Assembly: GCA_020050795.1 (NCBI GenBank)
Contig: JAGVKD010000013.1
Span: 27,833 to 91,832 of the forward strand
Direction: 5' to 3'
DNA from: Candidatus Babeliales bacterium
Lineage (GTDB): Bacteria; Babelota; Babeliae; Babelales; Vermiphilaceae
Length of the DNA stretch: 64,000 nt
Each line of letters opens with the position of its first letter. The first letter of the stretch is position 1. Below, piece after piece: positions 16,551 through 25,038 of this stretch. Both the position numbers and the translations under genes were made by a program. The notes beneath the pieces are model-generated. The model was not told the origin of the DNA and made no database searches. It worked only from the letters and a program-made list of their open reading frames with translations.

Positions 16551-19500
16551 TTACTGATTCTTGTCCTCAGGATCGTATCCATATTCTAATCCCGGTTTGC
16601 CAGCGTATACCTTGCGAATCGGGATTGCCACAAAGATACCATTTTCACGCAAACGTCTCACCATTGCTAAACGCAAATCACTGGCAATATCCCACATTTC
16701 TAAAACATACACGGGACTAATATAACCACGAACTAAGAATACGTAGCCATACGTACCAAAATCATCCAAACGGACAATCGGCTTTGGGTTACGCAATACG
16801 TTTTGATGTTCTTCAACTACCTGATACAACAGACCTTTAACCTTATCTGGATCAGATGCATATTCCACCGTGATGCTGATATCATTGAATGCGACAAAAT
16901 TGCGCGTATAGTTCCAGTTCTCAATCGTCTGATTCATCGTATAAGAGTTTGGAATAATGAGCGTGGTACTATTTTTTCGGCGCAATACAACTGAGCGCGG
17001 CGTAATTTTACGCACCACACCGGCAATTTTACCCGAGTTGAGCTCAACATAGTCACCAATCTTGAGTGGTCGTTGCACCAAAATAATAAAGTAGGCCGCA
17101 AAATCGCTGATTGGATCTTTCAAAACCCAACCAATACTGAACACTAATGCTGCGAGTAGCACACCTATATGTTGCCCAAGGCCCACACTGGTAAAACCAA
17201 TTAATATTGCAATACCCACAACCAAATAGCGCGTAATACTGGTAACCGTATGCTGAACGCCCGCTTCAACCACAAAGAGATCGAAGAGACGATCAAGTAT
17301 AAAGCGATTCAAAATATATGTGAGGGCAATACCACCAACAATGAAGAGGCCTATTTTCACAATAGAAAAAAGCGTTATAGGTTCCGGTGTCCCCTTGAAC
17401 ATCAATGGCTCTTGTATGAGATCAACAACATCTTGCGAGGTGATCACCCAGCCCCAAATACGTGCCGCGATAAAACCAGCAATGGTTGCAAACAAACCAA
17501 ATGAGCCAACAACAACAATCCCAAACCAAGTCTTTGCATTGGTAAATCGTTCATGGATAACATCATCTGATGAGGTGAAGAAAACACGCGAAGCAACTGA
17601 TTTGAATTGACCATAAAGCCAGAAGCAAAAAGCAATTAATAACGTGGTGAACACAAATGAACGGAAAACATAGAGCACTAATTTGCCAAATCCAACATAG
17701 GGATTGCTCATTACGATAATGGCGAATGCTGCAACCTGAATGAGCAAGAAGTAACGATCAATATATGCACACAGAATTCTGCACACATCTCGCCAAAATG
17801 GCGTGTTGCCTGTTGGAATCAGATTGAGAATGAGATCTTTGGTCAGCAGCAACATGAGCGCTGTTTGAAACACAATAAAATTAACTGCGAGCAAAATAGT
17901 TGGCAGTTCAGACTTATAATAATTAGCCAGTTTAAATGCTTCACGAAAGAGCGTGATAATCACGGTAACATAAAGTAGCGTGGCTACCACATGGAAGAAT
18001 CTCCATTCAAATTCATGCGCAATAAACACATATTCATGTTCAGCATTGAACGCTCTAAAATGGAGAATGAAGCGGCGTGAAAGATAGAGCAACACAGGAA
18101 TAGACAGAAGATAGAAAAATATAAAAAGATACGGATCGGGAACTCGCAATGCCACTATCGCGGAAAAAATAGTAACCCACGATAAAATAAGAACGAAATA
18201 TGTTCGGAAAAATTCCATAAGCATCAGAAGAAATAAGCGAATACCCCGCGCAAAACCTTCGGCCCTATTTGCACGTTCCTGTAAAATTGGACTCACCCAA
18301 CGAATGCCAGACCGCAGCGCAAAAAGCATAAAAAGAACAACCGCGAGTTGTAAGAAAAATAAGAATAGGGCAAACGGCCGCCACAATGATTCTTGTACAG
18401 TCGAAACAAAAGAACGAACTTTAAATTGCAGCACATAGGAGCGGATATCGGTAAAGAAGGTACCAATATCAGACATGATATTTTTAAAACCATCCCACGT
18501 AACAGCATATTCAGACCGAGATAAAACACCTATGAGCGCAGAAAGCTCTTCCGTGATGAAATTGATGAGACGCAAAATATCATTCAACTGAGTGGTAATA
18601 TTTGAATAGGCGCCAGTCAAACGACCAAGAATATCGATGCGTTCTCTCACGCGCGCTTCTGCCTGATTAAGCAATAACAAGCACTCACTATAAGCGCGAG
18701 GATTCATTTTGAATATGGTATTTTTCTTGTCCTGAATCTCTTTTCTGAAATTGCTCAAGCGATCAAGTACGCGCTTGCTATCTCCAAGCGATTCTGCTGA
18801 TCGTCGTGCACTTTCTTCATAGCGAGAAACATTTGCTTTTGCTCGTGCTCGTGGCGCATCATATCGTTTTAACTCGCGCGTCACCACCTCTTCGGCAACA
18901 CCGGGGTGAATAACTGCTCTGTAATAGGACTCTTTAACTTGAAGTTTTTTATCTTGCAGCTCAAACTTCTCATCAAGCAATGCTTCCTGTGCTTGCAACA
19001 ATTCACGCCGATAGTCGAGCGCAACATAGACACTGTTGGCAGCTGCCACACGACAGAAATTCAAATATGCTTCCGCCGCCTGATTGAGTTTACGATCCCA
19101 ATCAGTAAGATCACGACCACGGGGCACATTGAATTCTTCAGATAGTGCCACAACCTCTTTTTCAACTCCCGCCATACGAAGACCGTATTCATCTATCTGA
19201 TGGCGATAGCCCTCTTTTTGCGCATAGTATTGTTTTTTCTCGGCAGCAAGCGCTTCTTTTTCTTCCGCAATATCAAGCTCACTGACACGAATGCCTGGTT
19301 TTGCTTTACGGAAATATTCCCGCAATGTGGCCAAGCGAGTCTTCTCAACAAAAAGCTCCATTGCGGTTAGCGAAACTTTTCGTTCGATTTTTTTGATGGT
19401 GATTTCGTCAAGAACTTTTTGATAGGCAAAGAGCGATTCTTCCAAACGAGACAATTCTGCAAGTTGTTCATCGCTCAAATCTGCATAAGGCCCTTCCGAT

Positions 19501-20168
19501 TGCCCTTCACGCATAGCCGCGGCTAAATCAGCTTGTTTTTTCTTGTATGATTGTGCATTGGCAAGTGCACTCTGCCGCCGACTTTCTAATTCAGTAGATG
19601 CACTTCTCTCTTGATCGACAAGCATGTTCACGCGATTTTTCAAATCAACGATTTGATCGTGCAACTTGAGAATATCATTAAATGAATGGTATGAGCGTTC
19701 ATAAATCGCATAATGACTGCGAAATTCTTTGAAATTTGAATCGAGTAAATAATCATTGAGTGATTTGATGAAACGATCTAACAAAGAGATGTATGAGCTA
19801 TAGGAGCGCGTGATATCTTTGATGGCCTGCATGGTTTCGCCCAGCAGCACAATGCGCATTTTAAGATATTCATTATCGGGAGTAATTTTCTGCTCAGACT
19901 CCGCCTGCTCCATCAGATTTTTAATTTCCGAAAGAATCGTTTGAGACCTTGTATCAAACTCTTCCGCTTTTTTGCGGGTCTCTTCTTTTTCCAGAATAAG
20001 CTCATCACGTTGTTTTTGCTTTTCGGCAATAACTCCAATGGCAAGTTCTTGAGTTGGACTCGTTAGTTTTTTGGTCGCTTCCGTAATTGTTTCAACAAGA
20101 TTTCCTGCTGCAAGCGGAAAACCAAATAAAAGCATCTGAAGCGATAATATGATACGAATAATCTTCAT
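16551..20168 (-). CDS. large mechanosensitive channel of the MscS superfamily (MscK-like)
   Basis: A 1205-residue protein. A signal peptide (to ~residue 22) is followed by ~550 residues of charged coiled coil (KLTSPTQELAIGVIAEKQKQRDELILEKEE onward in shorter segments), then about ten membrane helices from ~590. The C-terminal MscS core shows the pore helix VGLGQHIGVLLAALVFSIG (~1030-1050) and the beta domain RPLKIGDYVEL, GVVRKITPRSVVLRRKNSTTLIIPNS. This plan, periplasmic coiled coil plus extra membrane helices before MscS, matches MscK/KefA-type channels that release solutes under osmotic stress. It follows the RecO-like gene by 29 bp and is probably cotranscribed with it. Confidence 0.9.
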   Translation of the reverse strand: MKIIRIILSLQMLLFGFPLAAGNLVETITEATKKLTSPTQELAIGVIAEKQKQRDELILEKEETRKKAEEFDTRSQTILSEIKNLMEQAESEQKITPDNEYLKMRIVLLGETMQAIKDITRSYSSYISLLDRFIKSLNDYLLDSNFKEFRSHYAIYERSYHSFNDILKLHDQIVDLKNRVNMLVDQERSASTELESRRQSALANAQSYKKKQADLAAAMREGQSEGPYADLSDEQLAELSRLEESLFAYQKVLDEITIKKIERKVSLTAMELFVEKTRLATLREYFRKAKPGIRVSELDIAEEKEALAAEKKQYYAQKEGYRHQIDEYGLRMAGVEKEVVALSEEFNVPRGRDLTDWDRKLNQAAEAYLNFCRVAAANSVYVALDYRRELLQAQEALLDEKFELQDKKLQVKESYYRAVIHPGVAEEVVTRELKRYDAPRARAKANVSRYEESARRSAESLGDSKRVLDRLSNFRKEIQDKKNTIFKMNPRAYSECLLLLNQAEARVRERIDILGRLTGAYSNITTQLNDILRLINFITEELSALIGVLSRSEYAVTWDGFKNIMSDIGTFFTDIRSYVLQFKVRSFVSTVQESLWRPFALFLFFLQLAVVLFMLFALRSGIRWVSPILQERANRAEGFARGIRLFLLMLMEFFRTYFVLILSWVTIFSAIVALRVPDPYLFIFFYLLSIPVLLYLSRRFILHFRAFNAEHEYVFIAHEFEWRFFHVVATLLYVTVIITLFREAFKLANYYKSELPTILLAVNFIVFQTALMLLLTKDLILNLIPTGNTPFWRDVCRILCAYIDRYFLLIQVAAFAIIVMSNPYVGFGKLVLYVFRSFVFTTLLIAFCFWLYGQFKSVASRVFFTSSDDVIHERFTNAKTWFGIVVVGSFGLFATIAGFIAARIWGWVITSQDVVDLIQEPLMFKGTPEPITLFSIVKIGLFIVGGIALTYILNRFILDRLFDLFVVEAGVQHTVTSITRYLVVGIAILIGFTSVGLGQHIGVLLAALVFSIGWVLKDPISDFAAYFIILVQRPLKIGDYVELNSGKIAGVVRKITPRSVVLRRKNSTTLIIPNSYTMNQTIENWNYTRNFVAFNDISITVEYASDPDKVKGLLYQVVEEHQNVLRNPKPIVRLDDFGTYGYVFLVRGYISPVYVLEMWDIASDLRLAMVRRLRENGIFVAIPIRKVYAGKPGLEYGYDPEDKNQ

Positions 20169-20197
20169 AGGGCACCCTACTCTCTGAAAAACCAGCG

Positions 20198-20791
20198 TTA
20201 ATTTCTTGTTACAAACTGAACGGTATTAAAATACTCAATCGCAGGGTGTTGCGCAATGCATTGACGCAACCAGTCGGTCAAATGGCGCTCAAGATCGGGT
20301 ACTTCAATATCAGATGGGATGTCATTCAGCGAACTTTCAAGAAGTATCCCAACAAATCGCTTACCTATTTTTTCAACATCCGGATAGTAACCAATCGTAA
20401 CAAACAACTTGAATAAAAAAATCTTTTTGTAGAGCATATTCCATTCGAGCGGATCGGTTGCGTAGAGCAAACGGAGCGCATCAAAAATTCCATCCGTACA
20501 ACTGCCAACAGGAACAAAGTGGAAACAAATTTCAAGAACATGATGCAAAAAAAGAACGTCACTGCGTGCAAGAAAAAAAGGCATCGCATAGAGATGCACA
20601 TCATCAATCTTGGGATTACCACGCCCGTTATGATTGAAAGATATATGGTATTGGATTGCAGTACCGGGGGAAAATTCCTGCCCAAAGTGGACCGCATCTA
20701 TCCGACCCGCTGATTCATCAAGCAGTGCAATTTTATATTTTCCCGGAAAGTTTTTGAGCACGATTCCCGTGTGAGTGAGCGAATATGACAC
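20198..20791 (-). CDS. RecO-like DNA repair protein (tentative)
   Basis: A 197-residue protein. Its opening (TGIVLKNFPGKYKIALLDESAGRIDAV) looks like the OB-fold start of RecO, in which a short segment about turning over or using a gene-product is replaced by a K-x-x-x-L-L-x-E-x-x-G-R-I pattern. The middle (DVLFLHHVLEICFHFVPVGSCTDGIFDALRLLYA) recalls RecO's helical domain, and no zinc cysteines are seen. The GTG at 20791 has AAAGGA 5-6 nt upstream. If correct it would help RecR load RecA. Similarity is weak and another OB-fold protein is possible. Confidence 0.45.
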   Translation of the reverse strand: MSYSLTHTGIVLKNFPGKYKIALLDESAGRIDAVHFGQEFSPGTAIQYHISFNHNGRGNPKIDDVHLYAMPFFLARSDVLFLHHVLEICFHFVPVGSCTDGIFDALRLLYATDPLEWNMLYKKIFLFKLFVTIGYYPDVEKIGKRFVGILLESSLNDIPSDIEVPDLERHLTDWLRQCIAQHPAIEYFNTVQFVTRN

Positions 20792-20928
20792 ATGATTCCT
20801 TTTAATTCCCGATACGCATCAAGAATACTGCACAAGGGCCGAATAAACCAAGAAAAACTTTACTTCAAATTCGGCTTATTTGTACTGTTTCAAAGATTAT
20901 ATTATTCGTAAAAAAAGAAAGAAAAATA

Positions 20929-22611
20929 ATGAAGCGACATATATTCCTACTCTCACTGTTGCTCTGTTCGTCTCTCTACACACCCATCTACGCCGAACGA
21001 CAAAAACCAAAATTAACAGTGCTTTTTATCGTTGACCAATTAAGTTATCGCCTGATGCCACGCATTAAGCCCTATGTGAAATATGGATTCAAAACATTTC
21101 TTTTTGATGGCTTGCAATATGCGAATGCCTATTTCCCTCACGGGATGCCGGCAACGGCAACTGGTCACGCAACACTAAGCACCGGAGTGCTTGCAAAAGA
21201 TCATGGCTATGTTGGTAATCGATGGCTCGAGCGCGATGGCACAGATATCGAAAGCGAAACTGATTCAGTTGAGAATGCAGCGGTATTTAATCCAAATGGT
21301 GGTTTCTATGATTATGGCCGCTCAGCTCGTCAATTAATGGTAGATGGCATCGCTGATCAATTTATGTTGTATCAAGATTCTGAAGAACCACACGTGGCAT
21401 ATAGCCTTTCCCTGAAAAGCCGCGCCGCAATTGCTACTGCAAGCAAATTGGGCAAAGCAGTCTGGTTCGATCAACAAACCGGACTATTTACGTCAAGCAC
21501 AGCCTACTTTGACGCTCTGCCACAATGGCTCAAAACTTTTAATCAAACACACAACATTAACAATCACCCCTTCTACACCTGGCATCTTGCAATGCCTTAT
21601 AATGAAGCTGCCTATCGCTTTGCCAATCCAAACACCTATCAATATACGCACAGCCTAGCACCACTCATTCAGCGCCGATTCCCTGTTGCAATAAAAAATA
21701 CTGGTGGATTCAAAGGCGATGTTCCCTATGCAGTATTCTCACAAACACCTCATGGAGATAAATTATTGCTTGATTTGGCACGCGCATGTGTTGACGCAAA
21801 TTTAAATCAAAAAGATAACACGCACATGCTGTTGTGGGTCTGCCTAAGCAGTTTCGATAAGCTTGGACACGACTACGGCCCAGACAGCAAAGAAGCATAC
21901 GACATGCTCTATCATCTGGATAAATATCTTGGCGAATTCATGACTGAGATGCAGGCGAAGGTCGGTAAAAACAATGTCTTGTTTGGACTTTCTGCTGATC
22001 ACGGTGTTGTTTCGATTGTCGAACTTATCAATGGCATGGGCTATAATTCCGCACGCCGATTCTACACGCCAGACATCATCAAAAAAATGAATGAATTAAT
22101 TAAGAAAAAATATGGCATCAAAAAAGCAGTGCTCTCATTCAAATCACCACAATTTTATCTCGATCACACAAAGTTAGATCAGCTTGATGACACCGTTCAA
22201 AAAGAAGTGGTGGATGATCTCATCCGCTTTCTGCGTAAACAACCCGAGATCAAACATGTTTGGACATTCGATGAATTGCAAAATAGTTGCTTTGAACCTG
22301 ACCAGCCGGAAAACTTTTTAAAAAACCAGCTCTATCGTGGCCGCAGTGGCGAAATCACAATTCAAACTCATCCATTTGCTCTCGTCACTAAATGGCGCAA
22401 GGGAACTGATCATCGCTCACCATATGAATTCAATTTGCACGTACCACTTATCTTCTATTATCCAGGAACCATCCAAGCGCGAACGGTAGAACAAAAAGTG
22501 TGGCTCACACAAGTTGCTAACACGCTCGCATTCTTGCTGCAGGTGAGCAAACCATCCGCTTCGGTTGCACCAATCTTGCCATGCATGCCGGAACAATGCT
22601 GCACCTGCTAA
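20929..22611 (+). CDS. exported alkaline-phosphatase-superfamily phosphomonoesterase/phosphodiesterase (PafA-like)
   Basis: A 560-residue protein with a signal peptide (to ~residue 22, YAER). Superfamily metal and nucleophile positions are visible: VDQLS (Asp36), a Thr nucleophile in PATATGHATLSTG (Thr76 by alignment to PafA), SSFDKLGHDYGPDS and LSADHGVVS, and a late His (TDHRSPYEFNLHVPLIFY). This set matches PafA-type Ca/Zn phosphatases of the type I phosphodiesterase family. It probably frees phosphate from host or periplasmic esters. It is transcribed divergently from the RecO-like gene. Confidence 0.88.
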   Translation: MKRHIFLLSLLLCSSLYTPIYAERQKPKLTVLFIVDQLSYRLMPRIKPYVKYGFKTFLFDGLQYANAYFPHGMPATATGHATLSTGVLAKDHGYVGNRWLERDGTDIESETDSVENAAVFNPNGGFYDYGRSARQLMVDGIADQFMLYQDSEEPHVAYSLSLKSRAAIATASKLGKAVWFDQQTGLFTSSTAYFDALPQWLKTFNQTHNINNHPFYTWHLAMPYNEAAYRFANPNTYQYTHSLAPLIQRRFPVAIKNTGGFKGDVPYAVFSQTPHGDKLLLDLARACVDANLNQKDNTHMLLWVCLSSFDKLGHDYGPDSKEAYDMLYHLDKYLGEFMTEMQAKVGKNNVLFGLSADHGVVSIVELINGMGYNSARRFYTPDIIKKMNELIKKKYGIKKAVLSFKSPQFYLDHTKLDQLDDTVQKEVVDDLIRFLRKQPEIKHVWTFDELQNSCFEPDQPENFLKNQLYRGRSGEITIQTHPFALVTKWRKGTDHRSPYEFNLHVPLIFYYPGTIQARTVEQKVWLTQVANTLAFLLQVSKPSASVAPILPCMPEQCCTC

Positions 22612-22642
22612 AGATGTTGCAAAAAGAACGTATTCCCATACA

Positions 22643-22681
22643 CTTTTCTAAGGTGCATTAACCATATGCACCTTAGAAAAG
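22643..22681. terminator. perfect 15-bp inverted repeat, possible terminator
   Basis: The arms 22643-22657 and 22667-22681 (core TAAGGTGCA/TGCACCTTA) are perfectly complementary with a 9-nt loop, 31 bp after the phosphatase stop. No long T-tract follows, so it may instead be an mRNA-protecting hairpin or a protein site in front of the gene at 22719. Confidence 0.5.
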
Positions 22682-22718
22682 CTGTCTATAAAAAATTTAG
22701 TTTGAGAAAGATTTTCAA

Positions 22719-23582
22719 ATGAAAAAATTACTCTCTCTCGCGTTTTTAACCGCCTCGCTATCTCTGATTGGGATGCAGAAAGAAGAGCCAAGGCCAGCAG
22801 ATAATGCACAACTTCTTGAAAAAGTTTCGCAGTCGCTTCTTGAAACCACTGATGAACGTGATCAAAGAATTGATGACCTAAAAAGCATTGGCGGGATGGC
22901 CGGCCTATATGTTTTGCACAAATCAGGAAGACCTTTTCCCACTTGCGCATACATGACTCCACTCGGCACTCGAGTGGCTAAAGGATTAAAGGCTGAAGAC
23001 TTCGTTCCCATGATGTCTCATGTTGAACACAGAATGTCCGTTGCAGTGGAAGATGATGGCCACACAAATATTTTCAGCAGTGCACACGTTCGGGTAGTGC
23101 ATATAATAAAATCGTGCTATACGAGCGGGCAAGAATTAGCAGCAGAAATTCCTGAGGGAGAAACGAAACGCTGGATCTGCGAACCAATCAGAGTGGTGAA
23201 CAACACTCGAATGCCCGTAATGGATGCAACTGAAATAACGCGACTCATTCAATGGGCGCAAGAGCACAAGATATTCGATCTAGAAACAGAAGATACTCTT
23301 GTTTCTTTAGATGAATTTAAAAATATGGATGGCATGGTCCTTTATCCTGAGGGATGGATCAGCGTGGAAGCAAAAATGGCCAGAGCAAAACTTGGATCCA
23401 ATGCAAATAATGCAAAACAAGATCAGGCTCCTGCGCAAGCAAGACAAGAAGATGTTCCTGTCCAACCAGAAAAAGAAGTGGCTCCAAACAAAGAAGCTGC
23501 ACCCGCTCAAACTAAGGCAGCACGACTTTCTCAAATAGGAAAAAGAACGAGCAACTTGAATGCGAGCAAAAAAAGTGAATAA
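22719..23582 (+). CDS. secreted protein of unknown function with Ala/Pro/Gln/Lys tail
   Basis: A 287-residue protein with a signal peptide ending SLIGM. A globular middle (GLYVLHKSGRPFPTCAYM, MMSHVEHRMSVAVEDDGHTNIFSS, AEITRLIQWAQEHKIFDLE-like segments) is not recognised. The last ~65 residues are low complexity (AKQDQAPAQARQEDVPVQPE and on) with a basic end, probably extended. GAGAAAG precedes the ATG. A strong terminator follows. Its signal peptide matches those of the next two genes. Confidence 0.65.
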   Translation: MKKLLSLAFLTASLSLIGMQKEEPRPADNAQLLEKVSQSLLETTDERDQRIDDLKSIGGMAGLYVLHKSGRPFPTCAYMTPLGTRVAKGLKAEDFVPMMSHVEHRMSVAVEDDGHTNIFSSAHVRVVHIIKSCYTSGQELAAEIPEGETKRWICEPIRVVNNTRMPVMDATEITRLIQWAQEHKIFDLETEDTLVSLDEFKNMDGMVLYPEGWISVEAKMARAKLGSNANNAKQDQAPAQARQEDVPVQPEKEVAPNKEAAPAQTKAARLSQIGKRTSNLNASKKSE

Positions 23583-23598
23583 AAAACTTTGTAATTCC

Positions 23599-23632
23599 AA
23601 AAGAGGCGGGCATAACACTCGCCTCTTTTTTT
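23599..23632 (+). terminator. rho-independent terminator
   Basis: AAAAGAGGCG (23599-23608) pairs with CGCCTCTTTT (23620-23629), followed by further T residues, just after the gene ending at 23582. Confidence 0.88.
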
Positions 23633-23660
23633 GAATAAAAAACTAGAATAAGGAATTAGT

Positions 23661-24305
23661 ATGAAAAAATTATTAACCATCTCTCTTTTATTTGCAACAC
23701 AAAATCTCCTGAGCATGGAGCAGATTCACAAAAAACAGAAACCCAATAGGCCGGCTATATTCATACCAATTGATGGCAGACGGATTCCCTTGAATGTGGT
23801 GCGATGTGATGCCGATGGTAACCATCCCCTGCCCATTGATACCTCAGAAGTAATGCAACTGCTGGAAAATAAAAAGGCTTTGCTAGCATTGCTTGAAATG
23901 TATGGCACCGATCAATACCCACTCGATAATCTATCACGAACTATTGCGCTTCTTTTTGCACGAGGTGAGGGTGGATATAGAACGATAGAAAAAGGCACAG
24001 TAGCCGGCATAGCAAGGCAGGGATTCTTCGTTCTTAATGACACCACCATGACCCAGAAAGAATTCGTTGCCCTCAAAGCAAAATGTAGTAAGCTTGCGCT
24101 CTTTGGCATGGTGGAAATGGATAACACGACTCTAAAAGAGGCACAACACACCTATTTTTCCCTTTTCCCCCAAAAAAATACGTTGAAAGTGGATGGACCA
24201 TTTGATGAGATAACCGATATTTTGATAGCACGGTTGACACAGCACAAAATTCCGAGTGAAGATAGGGCCGATGGATCAAAGAAATTTTTTTTAAATAAAA
24301 AATAA
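23661..24305 (+). CDS. secreted protein, paralog of the next gene
   Basis: A 214-residue protein with a signal peptide (MKKLLTISLLFATQNLLSM). It is clearly homologous to the protein at 24332-25000: FIPIDGRRIP versus FIPTNGRKIP, TIALLFARGEGGY versus TVALLFAKGQGGY, then LKEAQHTYFSLFP versus VREAHALYLSLFP, and a similar C-terminal ending (RADGSKKFFLNKK). No known domain is recognised. AAGGA lies 8 nt before the ATG. Only 26 bp separate it from its paralog, so the pair probably shares a transcript and arose by tandem duplication. Confidence 0.72.
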   Translation: MKKLLTISLLFATQNLLSMEQIHKKQKPNRPAIFIPIDGRRIPLNVVRCDADGNHPLPIDTSEVMQLLENKKALLALLEMYGTDQYPLDNLSRTIALLFARGEGGYRTIEKGTVAGIARQGFFVLNDTTMTQKEFVALKAKCSKLALFGMVEMDNTTLKEAQHTYFSLFPQKNTLKVDGPFDEITDILIARLTQHKIPSEDRADGSKKFFLNKK

Positions 24306-24331
24306 ACTTCACATTGAATAAGGGGGTTCAT

Positions 24332-25000
24332 ATGAAAAGGTTATTCGCTATCACCCTGCTCTTTGCAACACCCAATCTTTTGAGTATGAATCCTGAATCA
24401 GAGGAACAAAAAAATAATTGGCAAGTCACATTCATTCCCACCAATGGCAGAAAAATTCCACAAGAAATCATAAGCTTTAATGCCGCAGGCGAACAGAGAC
24501 TTCCCGTTGATCCTTTCGTCGTTAGCGAAATTTTGAGGAATTCTTATCTATTAAAAAAATTATTTGAAAAATACGGAAAAGGTCGCTACCCAGCAAGCAA
24601 TGCATCCATGACCGTGGCACTTCTTTTTGCAAAGGGTCAGGGTGGATATTCAATCATAGACATTCAGGGAAAAACATGGGGTGGGGAATTATGTGGTCTT
24701 CACAGTATAGGTCGTGGTAAAGTTGGCTCTAAAGAATATGCCGCACTCAAAAGGAAATTCAAGCAATACAATGTGGAACCACATCTAATGAGTGTCGCAA
24801 AAGAAACTGTGCGAGAAGCCCATGCGCTCTATCTATCTCTTTTCCCCGAAGAAAAACCTACGTGTGTGCAATTCAAGCCACCGCTGACACACGAGAAAGA
24901 AGCCTCTGTTCGCAAGCTGATGTTACACAATCTTGCCTATCAAACCGAACGCGATGGTTCAATGACATTTTTTGTCACAAAGAAAGTCGCCCGACAATAA
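24332..25000 (+). CDS. secreted protein, paralog of the previous gene
   Basis: A 222-residue protein with a signal peptide (MKRLFAITLLFATPNLLSM). It matches the preceding protein along its length but is diverged, with an insertion around residues 110-130 (IDIQGKTWGGELCGLHSIG) that adds a Cys. The ATG at 24332 is preceded by AGGGGG 6 nt upstream; a TTG six codons earlier is unlikely. The function is unknown; the pattern of fast-changing secreted paralogs is typical of host-interacting proteins, which is inference. Confidence 0.72.
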   Translation: MKRLFAITLLFATPNLLSMNPESEEQKNNWQVTFIPTNGRKIPQEIISFNAAGEQRLPVDPFVVSEILRNSYLLKKLFEKYGKGRYPASNASMTVALLFAKGQGGYSIIDIQGKTWGGELCGLHSIGRGKVGSKEYAALKRKFKQYNVEPHLMSVAKETVREAHALYLSLFPEEKPTCVQFKPPLTHEKEASVRKLMLHNLAYQTERDGSMTFFVTKKVARQ

Positions 25001-25038
25001 ATGCCAGGCGATTTTCTTTTGCAATCTTGTTTCTGTTT

